NCBI RefSeq assembly: GCF_024129355.1
Contig: NZ_JAMXXP010000011.1
Coordinates: 1-64,000, forward strand
DNA from: Acinetobacter lwoffii
GTDB taxonomy: Bacteria > Pseudomonadota > Gammaproteobacteria > Pseudomonadales > Moraxellaceae
Length of the DNA stretch: 64,000 nt
Direction: 5' to 3'
Below the pieces are notes generated by a model. The model searched no databases, was not told the DNA's origin, and worked only from the letters and a program-made list of their open reading frames with translations. Shown here piece after piece: positions 9,035 through 18,265 of the stretch (positions are counted from its first letter, which is position 1; each line of letters starts with the position of its first letter). A program made the translations under genes and the position numbers.

Positions 9035-11071
9035 ATGCAAAAGAAAAATGAAGAGATGCAAGATGGTCTGAATAAAGTAGTTTTTTATTTTTCGGCGACA
9101 CTTATTCTGCTGTTTTCTATCATTACCATTTTATTTAATGAACAAGCCAATCAAGTCATTATCAATATTTTAAACTGGGTCAGTCGTACCTTTAGCTGGT
9201 ATTACCTGCTAGCGGCAACGCTGTATCTGGTTTTTATCGTCTTTATCGCCTGTTCCCGTTATGGCGAGATTAAATTAGGCCCCAAACATTCCAAGCCAGA
9301 ATTTAGCCTGTTGAGTTGGTCGGCGATGCTATTTTCTGCCGGAATCGGGATTGACCTGATGTTTTTCTCAGTGGCGGAACCGCTTTCGCATTATATAAAT
9401 CCGCCTGTAGGCGAAGGTGAAACCTTCGAAGCTGCGCGCCAGTCCATGGTATGGACCCTGTTTCACTACGGTTTAACCGGCTGGAGTATGTATGCACTGA
9501 TTGGGGTCGCGCTAGGTTATTTCAGCTATCGCTATAATTTACCGCTCACCATCCGATCAGCACTCTATCCTATTTTTGGAAAAAAAATTAATGGTCCAAT
9601 TGGCCATACTGTGGATACGGCTGCAGTACTCGGCACGATTTTCGGGATTGCCACCACCTGCGGGATTGGCGTTGTGCAATTAAATTACGGCCTGCATGTA
9701 TTGTTTGATTTACCAGAAAATATCTGGATTCAAACCGCACTCATCGCCGTTGCCGTGATTATTACTATTATTTCAGTCACTGCCGGTGTCAATAAAGGCA
9801 TCCGGATCCTGTCTGAAATTAATATCTATGTATCAATTGGGCTGCTGCTATTCATTCTGTTTGTAGGCAATACCGAGTTTTTATTAGCCGCCTTGATTCA
9901 GAATTTTGGTGACTATATCAGCCAGTTCCCGAAGCTTTCTTTAACCAGTTTTCCTTTTGAACAACCGAAAGAGTGGATGAATAGCTGGACCCTGTTCTTC
10001 TGGGCATGGTGGATCGCCTGGTCACCTTTTGTCGGTCTGTTCCTGGCCCGTATTTCCCGTGGTCGTACCATTCGTGAATTTGTCACCGGGACTTTGGTTA
10101 TTCCTCTGTTATTTACCCTGACCTGGTTGTCTATTTTCGGTAACAGTGCTTTATACAGCGTGATTTTTGATGGTAATACTCAACTTGCTACGACAGTTTT
10201 AGAAAATCCGGCACATGGTTTTTATGATCTGCTGGCGCAGTATCCAGGCTTTATGTTTACTGCAGGTGTCGCCACCATTACCGGCTTACTGTTCTATGTG
10301 ACCTCAGCGGACTCAGGGGCATTGGTATTGGGAAATTTCACGACCAAATTCACTAATATTGAACATGATTCACCGCGCTGGCTGAGTGTGTTCTGGGCCA
10401 TTGCCATCGGTTTGCTGACTTTGGCAATGCTCATGGCGAATGGCGTAACAGCATTACAGAACACCACGATTATTATGGGCCTGCCTTTTAGTTTCGTGAT
10501 TTTCTTTGTGATGGCCGGACTGTATAAGTCCTTGCGTCTGGAGGATTTTCGGCAGGCCAGTACCAGTCTGAATGCTGCGCCTGTGGTCGGTAATGTGGAT
10601 ATCCTGAACTGGAAGAAGCGTCTGAGCCGGGTCATGCTGCATCCAAGCCTGTCCCAGACCCGGACCATGCTGGATAATGTTTGCAAACCAGCCATTGAGG
10701 CCGTTGCAACCGAGTTAATTGACAAAGGCATTCAAGTAAATATTCAGGAAAAATCGCTTGAGGAAGAACCTGAACTGTATCACCTGGATCTGACCATTCA
10801 GCTCGATGAAGAAGAAAACTTTGTCTATGAAATATGGCCGGTACGCTATGACACGCCAAATTTCAGTTCACGTGGTAAACGAACCAAACGTTATTACTAT
10901 CGTCTGGAAAGTTATCTGTTTGAAGGCTCTCAGGGCAACGATCTGGTCGGTTATAGTAAGGAACAGGTGATCAATGACATCCTGGATAAATATGAACGCC
11001 ATATGATGTATCTGCATATTAACCGGATCAGCCCAGGTAAACGTCCGCTGTTCCCGGACCGTGAAATCTAG
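9035..11071 (+). CDS. betT: BCCT-family choline transporter (BetT type)
   Basis: A 678-residue betaine/choline/carnitine transporter with 12 hydrophobic segments. The family box around FFWAWWIAWSPFVGLFLARIS (about residues 325-345) and the glycine-rich GIATTCGIGVVQLNYG region are clear. It carries the long cytoplasmic C-terminal domain (about residues 500-678) that distinguishes osmotically regulated BetT transporters. Its position opposite betIBA and the shared BetI operator indicate choline uptake for betaine synthesis. No strong ribosome-binding site is visible before the ATG at 9035, but the protein begins normally there. A MarC-family gene follows after 25 bases in the same direction. 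Confidence 0.92.
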   Translation: MQKKNEEMQDGLNKVVFYFSATLILLFSIITILFNEQANQVIINILNWVSRTFSWYYLLAATLYLVFIVFIACSRYGEIKLGPKHSKPEFSLLSWSAMLFSAGIGIDLMFFSVAEPLSHYINPPVGEGETFEAARQSMVWTLFHYGLTGWSMYALIGVALGYFSYRYNLPLTIRSALYPIFGKKINGPIGHTVDTAAVLGTIFGIATTCGIGVVQLNYGLHVLFDLPENIWIQTALIAVAVIITIISVTAGVNKGIRILSEINIYVSIGLLLFILFVGNTEFLLAALIQNFGDYISQFPKLSLTSFPFEQPKEWMNSWTLFFWAWWIAWSPFVGLFLARISRGRTIREFVTGTLVIPLLFTLTWLSIFGNSALYSVIFDGNTQLATTVLENPAHGFYDLLAQYPGFMFTAGVATITGLLFYVTSADSGALVLGNFTTKFTNIEHDSPRWLSVFWAIAIGLLTLAMLMANGVTALQNTTIIMGLPFSFVIFFVMAGLYKSLRLEDFRQASTSLNAAPVVGNVDILNWKKRLSRVMLHPSLSQTRTMLDNVCKPAIEAVATELIDKGIQVNIQEKSLEEEPELYHLDLTIQLDEEENFVYEIWPVRYDTPNFSSRGKRTKRYYYRLESYLFEGSQGNDLVGYSKEQVINDILDKYERHMMYLHINRISPGKRPLFPDREI

Positions 11072-11096
11072 GATATCTCAACTACGGAAGGACTGA

Positions 11097-11708
11097 ATGA
11101 TGTCAGAAAGTTTGAATGCATTTGCCCTGTTTTTCTCCCTGCTCAACCCTTTTCTGATGAGTATTTATATGCTCGGAATTATCCGTAATTCCGACGCAAA
11201 AGTATTCAACATGGCATTGATTCAGGGCAGTCTGATCAGCTTTATTGTGTTCATCATTTTTGCAAAAACCGGTGAAGCCTTCTTTAATGAAGTCTTGCAT
11301 GTACGGTTTGAGTCCTTCCAGATTTTTGGCGGTATTATTTTTCTGGTGATTGGCTATCGTTATGTCTTTCAAGGTGCTGATACGATTGGTGTGATGCGTG
11401 GAGCGCCCAGTCATCTGGCGGGTACAATTGCCATGCCGTTTATGATCGGTCCCGGCACCATTTCGGCTTCCGTGATTACCGGGATTCAGCTCAGTTTAAT
11501 GCAAACCATTCTGGTGATTTTCTTTACCCTGTTTCTGACCTGTAGCTTGCTAATTCTGATGAAATACCTGCATGATCATTTACAGCATAAATATTCCAAC
11601 TACATTGACCTGTATGTCGATATTGTCGGTCGTGTTGCAGCGCTTCTGATTGGTACGATTGCCATTGATATGATTGTGACAGGCGTTACCGGAATTTTGG
11701 AAACCTGA
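11097..11708 (+). CDS. MarC-family integral membrane protein
   Basis: A 203-residue protein with six predicted transmembrane segments of the MarC (UPF0056) family. Landmarks are FFSLLNPFLMSIYM near the N terminus, FGGIIFLVIGYR at about residue 80 and the conserved AMPFMIGPGTISA motif at about 117-129. Function in this family is unknown; the old link to multiple antibiotic resistance was not confirmed. Two ATG codons are adjacent (11097 and 11100) after a GGAAGG ribosome site. It probably shares the betT transcript and ends at a strong terminator, hinting at a role in osmotic or envelope stress. Confidence 0.9.
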   Translation: MMSESLNAFALFFSLLNPFLMSIYMLGIIRNSDAKVFNMALIQGSLISFIVFIIFAKTGEAFFNEVLHVRFESFQIFGGIIFLVIGYRYVFQGADTIGVMRGAPSHLAGTIAMPFMIGPGTISASVITGIQLSLMQTILVIFFTLFLTCSLLILMKYLHDHLQHKYSNYIDLYVDIVGRVAALLIGTIAIDMIVTGVTGILET

Positions 11709-11730
11709 TAAATCCTTTCTATCAATAAAT

Positions 11731-11760
11731 AAAAAGAGCGGTTTTTACCGCTCTTTTTTT
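11731..11760. terminator. Bidirectional intrinsic terminator
   Basis: AAAAGAGCGG/CCGCTCTTTT forms a 10-bp stem with a 6-base loop flanked by A and T runs. It serves the betT-marC transcript and the convergent TonB receptor gene. Confidence 0.9.
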
Positions 11761-11772
11761 GATTTTAAATAA

Positions 11773-13938
11773 TTAAAATTTAAATGACACACCGGCATAA
11801 GTAGAAAAACCTTCACCTGGCGAAGATCGCGCTACATCAGCACCTTGATCATTTAAACCAGGAATCACGACCGCAGCATATTTTTCATCGGTGATATTTT
11901 TAAAGTTGATCCAGGTTTTCCATGATTGATGCTCTGGCGCATAACCCAGGTCAATGCCCCAGATCTGATAGTCGTCACTAAATCGGCTATTGGCATAATC
12001 ATGCGCCATTTTGGATACATATTCAGTATTCAGACCAATATAGAGGCCATTATTCAAGGCATAACTCAGTTGAGCCTGATAAAGATGTTTAGGGATTCCC
12101 GGCAACTGGTTTTTGCCAAACAATCGATCATTTTTGTACTGAAAATCGCTAAGTGTATAAGCCTGTTGCAGACGCAGTTCGCCATATTCGGATTCATGCA
12201 ATGGCGTATCCAGACTTAGCTCCACCCCTTGATGAATCGTTGGCGTGGCATTTGATTCAACAGCAATGGGCTCTGAAGGTCGATTCGATCCATCTTCATA
12301 GGTTTTAATCATTTCAGAGGTTAACAGTTCATTTTTCACTTTGGAATAATAGTAGCTCAGTGCCCAGTCTCCAAAGACTGATTGTCCACGTCCACCCAGT
12401 TCAAAGCTATTGGCGGTTTGCGTGTCCAAATAGATGGGCGCGCGCACCCGGCCTGAAGCGACACCACTGTCAAAATAATACGGTGAAGACCAAGCCATCG
12501 CCCAAGGATGTGCTGGCTCAATGCTGCGGCTTAAATTGGCAAACCATTGCACAGACTCATTCGGCTGATAGGTCAAACCAAGTCGTGGTGCAAAATTCCA
12601 TTCATAACGGCTGACTTCAGGACTCGCCACAGGATAAGTTACTTCACTTTCCCGATGGGTATACACCGCTGCCAGTCCCAAATCTAATTTGAACTGATCA
12701 TTTAATGTGGTTTCCTGATCAAATTGCAGGACGTTGTCTGAACCGCGATAGGTATAACGGCGGGTAACGGTATCTGCCGGATACAAAGTTCCATCAATAG
12801 TCGTATCACGTCGGATGGTTTCCGTTACACCACTGTCCGGACGATGAGTCGTGCTGCGCAAGGCAATACGCCCCTGATGCTCCAGACCTAGAAACTGGTA
12901 AGGTTTTTCATACTGGAAGCGCGCTGTAATATCTTCATAATCGACATTGGTACGATAACTGCTTTCACGTAAATCCAGCGGATAATGATGATAAGCCAGA
13001 CTGCCAGTCAGTTTTGCATCATCCTGTAAATTCCAGGTCGTGGTATTGGCCAGCCAAGTACTGCCCGGCTGAATCCGTTTGGCATCTACCGCTAAATTAA
13101 AGCTATTCGCTGCTTCAGGATCATTTTTGAGCTGTTCTTGTGTAATCCGTCCTGGAGTTAAATGCTTGCTCTCACGGTAACGAGCATAAAAACGGGTTTC
13201 GATATCCGGACTGATCTGATAGCCCAAATTAAAAGCCAGACCCTTACCATCGCCTTCAGCATGATCCTGAATTCCATCAAACTGGGTACTCGTCAGCGCC
13301 AGATAATAATCCATCTGATCCAGCTTTCGGCCGGTACTAAACTGATATTTTTGATAACCATGGCTGCCCATTTCATATTTGAGTTCAGAGCCATCCTGAT
13401 CTGCGCCGGTCTTGGTTCTATAGTTGATTGTTCCACCTAAGGCCAGTCCGCCTTGCTTAAAGCCATTGGCTCCGCGATAAACCCCGACATGATCAATCCA
13501 CCAGGGTTCTAGCAGTTCATACGCTGTACCGCCCGGCCCGGTAAATGGAATATCGTCAATCAGGACGTGCGTACCGGATGCGTGTGCACCTGAAGTCCGG
13601 TTGATTCCTGAGCCACGGATCGATATTTTTGCACCTTCATTCCCTGCAGACTGGGCATAAATTCCTGGCTGTAAACGGAACACATCGGCTGTGGTTGCAA
13701 GTCGCTGCTGTTCTAATAGCTGCTCACCAATGAAATTCGTTCCTCCTGAAACCTGAGCCAGCTCTTTCTGATATTGCTGCTGCGGATTGGCATTTTGCTC
13801 AGCGCTGATCACAATAGTATTCAGCTGTTGAACATTGTCCGGTTCTACGGCAGTTTCAGCATAAAGATGACCTGAGACAATCGACAGAATCATGAGGCTC
13901 AGCGGGCTTTTCTTGAGAGGAATTTTTGTCATGTGCAT
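11773..13938 (-). CDS. TonB-dependent outer-membrane receptor
   Basis: A 721-residue TonB-dependent transporter. A signal peptide ends near GHLYA. A TonB-box-like sequence (LNTIVISAE, about residues 39-47) follows. The plug domain (about 55-175) contains TTADVFRLQPGIY and KISIRGSGIN, and the rest is a beta-barrel ending in the aromatic VSFKF. It imports a ligand that cannot be named from sequence: neither adjacent gene is a siderophore or cobalamin gene and no clear Fur box was found. The start is either ATG 13938 or ATG 13932; ribosome sites are weak for both. Two short palindromes lie just upstream and may be operators. Confidence 0.9.
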   Translation of the reverse strand: MHMTKIPLKKSPLSLMILSIVSGHLYAETAVEPDNVQQLNTIVISAEQNANPQQQYQKELAQVSGGTNFIGEQLLEQQRLATTADVFRLQPGIYAQSAGNEGAKISIRGSGINRTSGAHASGTHVLIDDIPFTGPGGTAYELLEPWWIDHVGVYRGANGFKQGGLALGGTINYRTKTGADQDGSELKYEMGSHGYQKYQFSTGRKLDQMDYYLALTSTQFDGIQDHAEGDGKGLAFNLGYQISPDIETRFYARYRESKHLTPGRITQEQLKNDPEAANSFNLAVDAKRIQPGSTWLANTTTWNLQDDAKLTGSLAYHHYPLDLRESSYRTNVDYEDITARFQYEKPYQFLGLEHQGRIALRSTTHRPDSGVTETIRRDTTIDGTLYPADTVTRRYTYRGSDNVLQFDQETTLNDQFKLDLGLAAVYTHRESEVTYPVASPEVSRYEWNFAPRLGLTYQPNESVQWFANLSRSIEPAHPWAMAWSSPYYFDSGVASGRVRAPIYLDTQTANSFELGGRGQSVFGDWALSYYYSKVKNELLTSEMIKTYEDGSNRPSEPIAVESNATPTIHQGVELSLDTPLHESEYGELRLQQAYTLSDFQYKNDRLFGKNQLPGIPKHLYQAQLSYALNNGLYIGLNTEYVSKMAHDYANSRFSDDYQIWGIDLGYAPEHQSWKTWINFKNITDEKYAAVVIPGLNDQGADVARSSPGEGFSTYAGVSFKF

Positions 13939-13946
13939 GGCGATTT

Positions 13947-13962
13947 TATACAGTCCTGTATA
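13947..13962. promoter_or_regulatory. Palindrome upstream of the TonB receptor
   Basis: TATACAG-TC-CTGTATA lies 9 bases before the receptor start codon. A second palindrome TATGCT-GT-AGCATA lies at 14001-14014. Both are candidate regulator sites; the binding protein is unknown. Confidence 0.4.
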
Positions 13963-14371
13963 AGTGATTCCGTTTTATGAGAGGAAATCAGTTTAAAAAT
14001 TATGCTGTAGCATAGATCAACATTGTTATTTTCAGGAGTTATTTTCTGCCAAAAAATTGACTGATCAGCGTATGTTTTTTCATTTTATTTAATCTTTTTA
14101 TTAAAAATCAACTTGCAAGATCAAAACCACATCCTCACAAGTTCCAAGAACTTAATTTTTAAGTAACTGATATTTAATAATATGTAATTTAATTCTGCAC
14201 AGATGTATTTCCACTTGGCAAAATGTGATAAGTAGAAAAATTTATAATCGACCAAACCAGTTCTTTAATTTCGAAAGTTGGCCGAAGTTGTATATTTTCT
14301 GATTTAAAGTAGACAAGATTAACCTCATCACCTTATAGAAAAATTGAAATCCTTGAGAGAAAAACAATCAA

Positions 14372-14402
14372 TTTTTAAAAATCCTGACGATGCAGGATTT
14401 TT
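14372..14402 (-). terminator. Intrinsic terminator of the MetR-like gene
   Basis: AAAAATCCTG and CAGGATTTTT form a perfect 10-bp stem around the loop ACGATG, with a T-run on the minus strand 40 bases after the regulator's stop. Confidence 0.85.
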
Positions 14403-14440
14403 AAGAATCACGGGCTTATAGACATTCAACTATTGATTGA

Positions 14441-15358
14441 TCAGTTATAGTAGACCTGTCTTTTTTTGGAAAACCGATCCAGCTGTTTCAAGAAGCCTTC
14501 AAAATAATCTTTCTGTTTTTCTTCTGTGCGATAGCCGGCGTATAAAGTTCGACGTAAGCCTTCAGGCGCCACACAGTCGAGGCGGCGTGAAGTGACCCAG
14601 CCTTTCTGCTCATATTCATTTACCACCCAATCAGGTAATGCACCAATCCCGCGACCACTTGCCACCAGCTGAATCAGCATTTGGGTCAAGTCGGTGGTAC
14701 GAATGGCTTTGGGTAAAATATTAGCGGGAATAAACAAGCGCGACATAATGTCCAAACGATGTTTATCCACCGGATAAGTCACCAGCGTTTCTTCAGCAAG
14801 TTCCTGAACAGTAATCTCTTTCGCACGTACCAGTGGATGAGTGTTGGATAAAACCAAGCGTGATTCGTATTCAAAAATCGAAAAATATTCAATGCCTTTA
14901 AGCGCAATCGGATCAGCCGTAATCAGCAGATCAAACTCTCCAGTTTGCAATAATTCATGCGGATTCGATTCAAAACCTGAGGCAAAATCCAGGTCTACAT
15001 CCGGATATTGCATCCGGTATTGATTGAGTAGTGGCATCAACCAGTCAAAACAGCTATGACATTCAGAGGAGAAAACTATTCGCCCGGTCTGGCCATGCAG
15101 AATACGGCTGATATCGCTCTGTGCAATTTGAACTTGCGGTAATATTTCATCTGCCAGTTTTAACAACCGCTCCCCAACATTTGAAAAACTTACGGGACGA
15201 CTACGCCGATTCACTACTTCAACCCCGAACCATTGGTCGAGTTCACGTAGCTGATGTGATAAGGCTGATGGGGTTAAACATAAATCACTTGCTGCTGCAA
15301 CCAGAGAACCATGCTCCCGCAGAGCAGTTAAAGTTCTTAAATGGCGGAGTTCTATCAT
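14441..15358 (-). CDS. LysR-family regulator resembling MetR
   Basis: A 305-residue LysR-type transcription factor. The N terminus MIELRHLRTLTALREHGSL and the helix-turn-helix LTPSALSHQLRELDQWFG match MetR, the homocysteine-responsive activator of methionine genes. The effector domain also has MetR landmarks (SSECHSCFDWLMP, QLVASGRGIGALPDWVV). The ATG at 15358 gives the standard MetR start; the frame extends to a TTG at 15379, which is less likely. No methionine gene is adjacent, so it acts in trans or controls something else. A clean terminator follows. Family assignment is firm, target genes are inferred. Confidence 0.88.
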   Translation of the reverse strand: MIELRHLRTLTALREHGSLVAAASDLCLTPSALSHQLRELDQWFGVEVVNRRSRPVSFSNVGERLLKLADEILPQVQIAQSDISRILHGQTGRIVFSSECHSCFDWLMPLLNQYRMQYPDVDLDFASGFESNPHELLQTGEFDLLITADPIALKGIEYFSIFEYESRLVLSNTHPLVRAKEITVQELAEETLVTYPVDKHRLDIMSRLFIPANILPKAIRTTDLTQMLIQLVASGRGIGALPDWVVNEYEQKGWVTSRRLDCVAPEGLRRTLYAGYRTEEKQKDYFEGFLKQLDRFSKKRQVYYN

Positions 15359-15688
15359 GGAAAATACCGGAAATTTCAAAAGATGGATGACACTTGATCT
15401 GTCTTAAGCATAACCTATTTCTCTTATTTTATTTAGTTTTTCTCATTTTTAAATCATAATAATGAGATATATTCACCTATTGGGTTTGTAGGTTTGAATT
15501 GCTATTCCCTTAATTTTTATTAATTTAATTTTATTGATTAAATTAATTTTATTAAATTTGTCTATAAAATAGCGCTTAAATTTACAGCAGCAACAAGATA
15601 GAAAACTAACTTCGGTATAAAAGTCACAGAATAATTTTGCTCAATTCATACAATAAAAAGTAGAAAATATTTTAGAGGATGAAAGACT
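15359..15688. other. AT-rich intergenic region
   Basis: A very AT-rich stretch between the divergent MetR-like gene and a small plus-strand gene, with runs of ATTAA/TTAAT around 15515-15560. It must carry both promoters, but no consensus stands out. Confidence 0.4.
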
Positions 15689-15856
15689 ATGTCCAATCCA
15701 ACCGACCGAAATGATGATGAACTCACTGAAGAGCAACTTGATCCGCAAGAAAAACAGGATCGCGAGATCCAGCGAGGTCAATTAGGTCTTCATGATCCAC
15801 AGCGACAACGTGATCAACTGCGTCAGGAAAGACAGGACGAAGAACAGAATCAATAA
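15689..15856 (+). CDS. Small charged protein of 55 residues
   Basis: A short gene too small for usual ORF cut-offs. An ATG at 15689 preceded by AGAGGA at good spacing opens a 55-codon frame ending TAA, followed 25 bases later by a strong terminator. The product (MSNPTDRNDDELTEEQLDP at the start) is almost entirely hydrophilic, rich in Gln, Asp, Glu and Arg, and lacks Cys and Trp. It has no signal peptide or membrane segment and looks intrinsically disordered, like small stress-type proteins. Function unknown. The complete ribosome site-ORF-terminator unit is the main argument that it is real. Confidence 0.75.
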   Translation: MSNPTDRNDDELTEEQLDPQEKQDREIQRGQLGLHDPQRQRDQLRQERQDEEQNQ

Positions 15857-15879
15857 ATTTTTCAAGGATTCAAAAATAC

Positions 15880-15920
15880 AAAAACTCCCCGTTCTTAGAA
15901 ATGGATGGGGAGTTTTTTTT
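15880..15920 (+). terminator. Intrinsic terminator of the 55-residue gene
   Basis: AAACTCCCC/GGGGAGTTT stem with a 16-base loop, followed by a run of eight T residues. Confidence 0.9.
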
Positions 15921-16017
15921 CAGTATTAAAAAGTTAGGGACTAGTTTTTCGCATCACCACATCTTATACATCTGATCTAATCTGAACAGCTCACCTTCTT
16001 GGATGAGTGCTATTTTA

Positions 16018-16215
16018 CTATTTCGTTTCTGTAGAGGCTTTTGCTTGTAGGGACTGCGCTTGTATTTCTGCCGTTTTTTTCTTGGCCTGAATTTGTGCCG
16101 CTATTTCCTGATTTTTCTCAGCAAAACGCAAGCCACCATCTCCGGCGAGACTGGTTTGGCTCATCACCATGCTGCTGCTCAAGATTAAAATCAGCTTAAA
16201 AAATTGAATTTTCAT
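16018..16215 (-). CDS. Small secreted protein, hypothetical
   Basis: A 65-residue ORF with a classic signal peptide (MKIQFFKLILILSSSMVMSQ, cleavage plausible after SLA in TSLAG). The mature part is about 40 residues, helical and charged (KNQEIAAQIQAKKKTAEIQAQ), with coiled-coil-like spacing of Ala, Ile and Gln. A GGCAGATGAGAC leader with AAGG precedes the ATG. It has no Cys, so it is not a lipoprotein. It is probably a periplasmic peptide of unknown role lying alone between the 55-residue gene and the kinase gene. Confidence 0.6.
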   Translation of the reverse strand: MKIQFFKLILILSSSMVMSQTSLAGDGGLRFAEKNQEIAAQIQAKKKTAEIQAQSLQAKASTETK

Positions 16216-16468
16216 GTCTCATCTGCCTTTTTATTCTAATGGTATTAAAAATAAGCAATTATTATTCCAATGTTTTTATGCTTATTTAGATATTAACTGC
16301 ACTTGCTATTTTATAGGGATAATCTTCAAAAATACAAAGTCAATCATCGTAAAAATATAAAAATCTGCAATAAGAATAAATAGATATTTTGACTACATCT
16401 CAACTTAAATCACTATTGATTTTTTATTTAAATCAAAAAAATCGTTCAACAGCTTATTTGGATTATTT

Positions 16469-18199
16469 TCATTGGCTAAAATACAGTGCAAATACCCAGA
16501 GCAATAACAAAAACAGAATCGCTGTGCAGGATTTCCAGAAAGTGACTGGATGCTTTTCAAGCATAGGGCGTGAAACTGATTTTTTAAATTTGATATCTGG
16601 GTGTTTCAGATCATATATAAAGGCTGAAAGTGCTTCATAGCGCTGCTCCGGGCGAATGGAAAGCGCTTTTTTAAAGATTGCGTCCAAGCCATGTGGCAGA
16701 TCCGGTCGATACTCATAGAGAGGATGATATCGAACCTGCTTTAAGGCCTTTTCGGTCTTGCAGCGCGCGAGGTCCGTCCCATAAGGCAACTGTCGGGTTA
16801 ATAAATAATAACTCATCACCGCCAGCGAGAACTGATCTGATTTTACTGATGGGGAGCATCCAATAAAATATTCAGGTGCCATAAAGGCCAAGGTTCCCAA
16901 AGGAACATCTGCATGTTTGGGATTCAGTTCAACCAGACCTCTGACCGCAGTCGATCCATAATCAATCAGTTTCACTTTCAAGGTATCGGCTGGTTCGAGC
17001 AGCATGACATTTTCTGGTCGTACATCCTGGTGCAGCATTTCAAGACGGTGCATGGCATTTAATGCTTTGGCCACCTGCTCAATGATCGGAAGCAACTGCT
17101 GTAAAGTTAAAGCAGTTTTATGACGGTGCAGCCATCGGTTTAGGCTTTCCCCTTGTAAATATTCATAACTTTGAAATAAAAACTTCTTGCTGCCCTTATG
17201 TGGATAGCATTGCAGCAGATTTTCATGTTTTAAGCGTTTCGATACCCAGTCTTCCAGCTGAAATTGTTCCATCGCTTGCAGGTCATCCTGCACATCGACA
17301 GACAAGGTTTTAATGACCAGCTGATTTTGTGTTGCTTCATCATGCGCCAAATAGAGGCTGCTGCGATGATTTTGGTGCAGGATTTTATCAATTCGATAAC
17401 CTTCAAACAGGTCGCCATGACTCAGCTGTTGCGGAAATAAAACATGGCTCTTGATATGAAAGGATTCCTCATCAGGCAACTGTTCCACTTTAATGATTTG
17501 AATGGTGAGATTGTCATCACTGCCCCGTTTAAAGGCTAGCTCGACTATAGACTTGGCAATGATATCCAGATGTTGTTGCTGTTGCAGCATCTCCGATATG
17601 AGCTGCATATCAATAAACTCATAGACTCCATCTGTCATCAAGATAAAGAAATCATCTTCACATAATTCAAGCTGCTGATAATCGACGTCGATACGATGGT
17701 CGGCACCCAGTGCACGACTTAAATAATGTTCTGTTGATGACAGGCAAATACGGTGATCAGCCGTCAACTGTTCAATGACTTGTGCCTGAATGCGATAAAT
17801 CCGGCTGTCGCCAGCATGAAAGATATGTGCCCTATTTTGTTTCAAAATCAGTGCACTAAAGGTGCAGACATAACCCTGGTCTTTATCAAAACGCCCGCGG
17901 CTCTGCTGGGTTTGTGCATAGAGCCAGGAGTTGGTCGCACGAATGACCCGTGCCGCTGAAGTTTGGGTACTCCATGCATCTGAAGTCGAATAATAATCCG
18001 ATAGAAAACTGCTGACAGCAGTTTCTGCTGCAATATGACTGACATTGCTGCTGCTGATTCCGTCTGCAATTGCACAGGCAATGCCCTTACTGCTAAGCGC
18101 ATGGCCTTCCGGAATATAGACCCCATGAAAGTCCTGATTCTGTGCTTTGATTCCAGCGGAAGAATATTGCCCAATGCTGATCTTTAATTTTTTATTCAT
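16469..18199 (-). CDS. Bifunctional PP2C-type phosphatase/serine-threonine kinase
   Basis: A 576-residue fusion. The N-terminal PP2C phosphatase (about residues 1-240) has the metal-binding motifs NQDFHG, ADGISSS, HAGDSRIYRI, LMTDGVYEF and GSDDNLT. A Hanks-type kinase follows (about 265-540), with the ATP-binding Lys in LVIKTL and the catalytic loop HQDVRPENVML (HRD changed to HQD). The magnesium motif is DYG instead of DFG, then come GTLAFMAPEY and SDQFSLAVM. A single C-terminal membrane helix (about 553-573, LLLLLWVFALYF) anchors it. It follows the nitrite channel gene on the same strand, with a terminator-like hairpin between them. Such fusions occur in nitrate-assimilation loci of Pseudomonas and Acinetobacter; the target protein is unknown. 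Confidence 0.9.
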   Translation of the reverse strand: MNKKLKISIGQYSSAGIKAQNQDFHGVYIPEGHALSSKGIACAIADGISSSNVSHIAAETAVSSFLSDYYSTSDAWSTQTSAARVIRATNSWLYAQTQQSRGRFDKDQGYVCTFSALILKQNRAHIFHAGDSRIYRIQAQVIEQLTADHRICLSSTEHYLSRALGADHRIDVDYQQLELCEDDFFILMTDGVYEFIDMQLISEMLQQQQHLDIIAKSIVELAFKRGSDDNLTIQIIKVEQLPDEESFHIKSHVLFPQQLSHGDLFEGYRIDKILHQNHRSSLYLAHDEATQNQLVIKTLSVDVQDDLQAMEQFQLEDWVSKRLKHENLLQCYPHKGSKKFLFQSYEYLQGESLNRWLHRHKTALTLQQLLPIIEQVAKALNAMHRLEMLHQDVRPENVMLLEPADTLKVKLIDYGSTAVRGLVELNPKHADVPLGTLAFMAPEYFIGCSPSVKSDQFSLAVMSYYLLTRQLPYGTDLARCKTEKALKQVRYHPLYEYRPDLPHGLDAIFKKALSIRPEQRYEALSAFIYDLKHPDIKFKKSVSRPMLEKHPVTFWKSCTAILFLLLLWVFALYFSQ

Positions 18200-18207
18200 T
18201 TTAAATA

Positions 18208-18237
18208 CTCAAAAAGGGATCGAATTGATCCCTTTAA
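18208..18237 (-). terminator. Intrinsic terminator between FNT gene and kinase gene
   Basis: AAAGGGATC/GATCCCTTT, a 9-bp stem with 5-base loop, followed by TTTTTGAG on the minus strand. It lies 9-36 bases before the kinase start codon, so kinase expression probably depends on read-through of the nitrite-channel transcript. Confidence 0.8.
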
Positions 18238-18265
18238 TCTCAAGGCATAAATCATCATGCTCAGA

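Larger units (their letters stand above)
13939..14440. other. AT-rich intergenic region
   Basis: About 500 bases upstream of the TonB receptor and downstream of the MetR-like gene. It contains the two short palindromes near 13950 and 14007 and the terminator at 14372-14402. The middle (about 14020-14370) is AT-rich and shows no convincing ORF or RNA structure. Confidence 0.5.

Noticed and set aside
15510-15570. AT-rich near-repeats resembling an origin or attachment site
   Set aside because: Low-complexity TTAA/ATTA tracts without iterons, DnaA boxes or flanking duplications.
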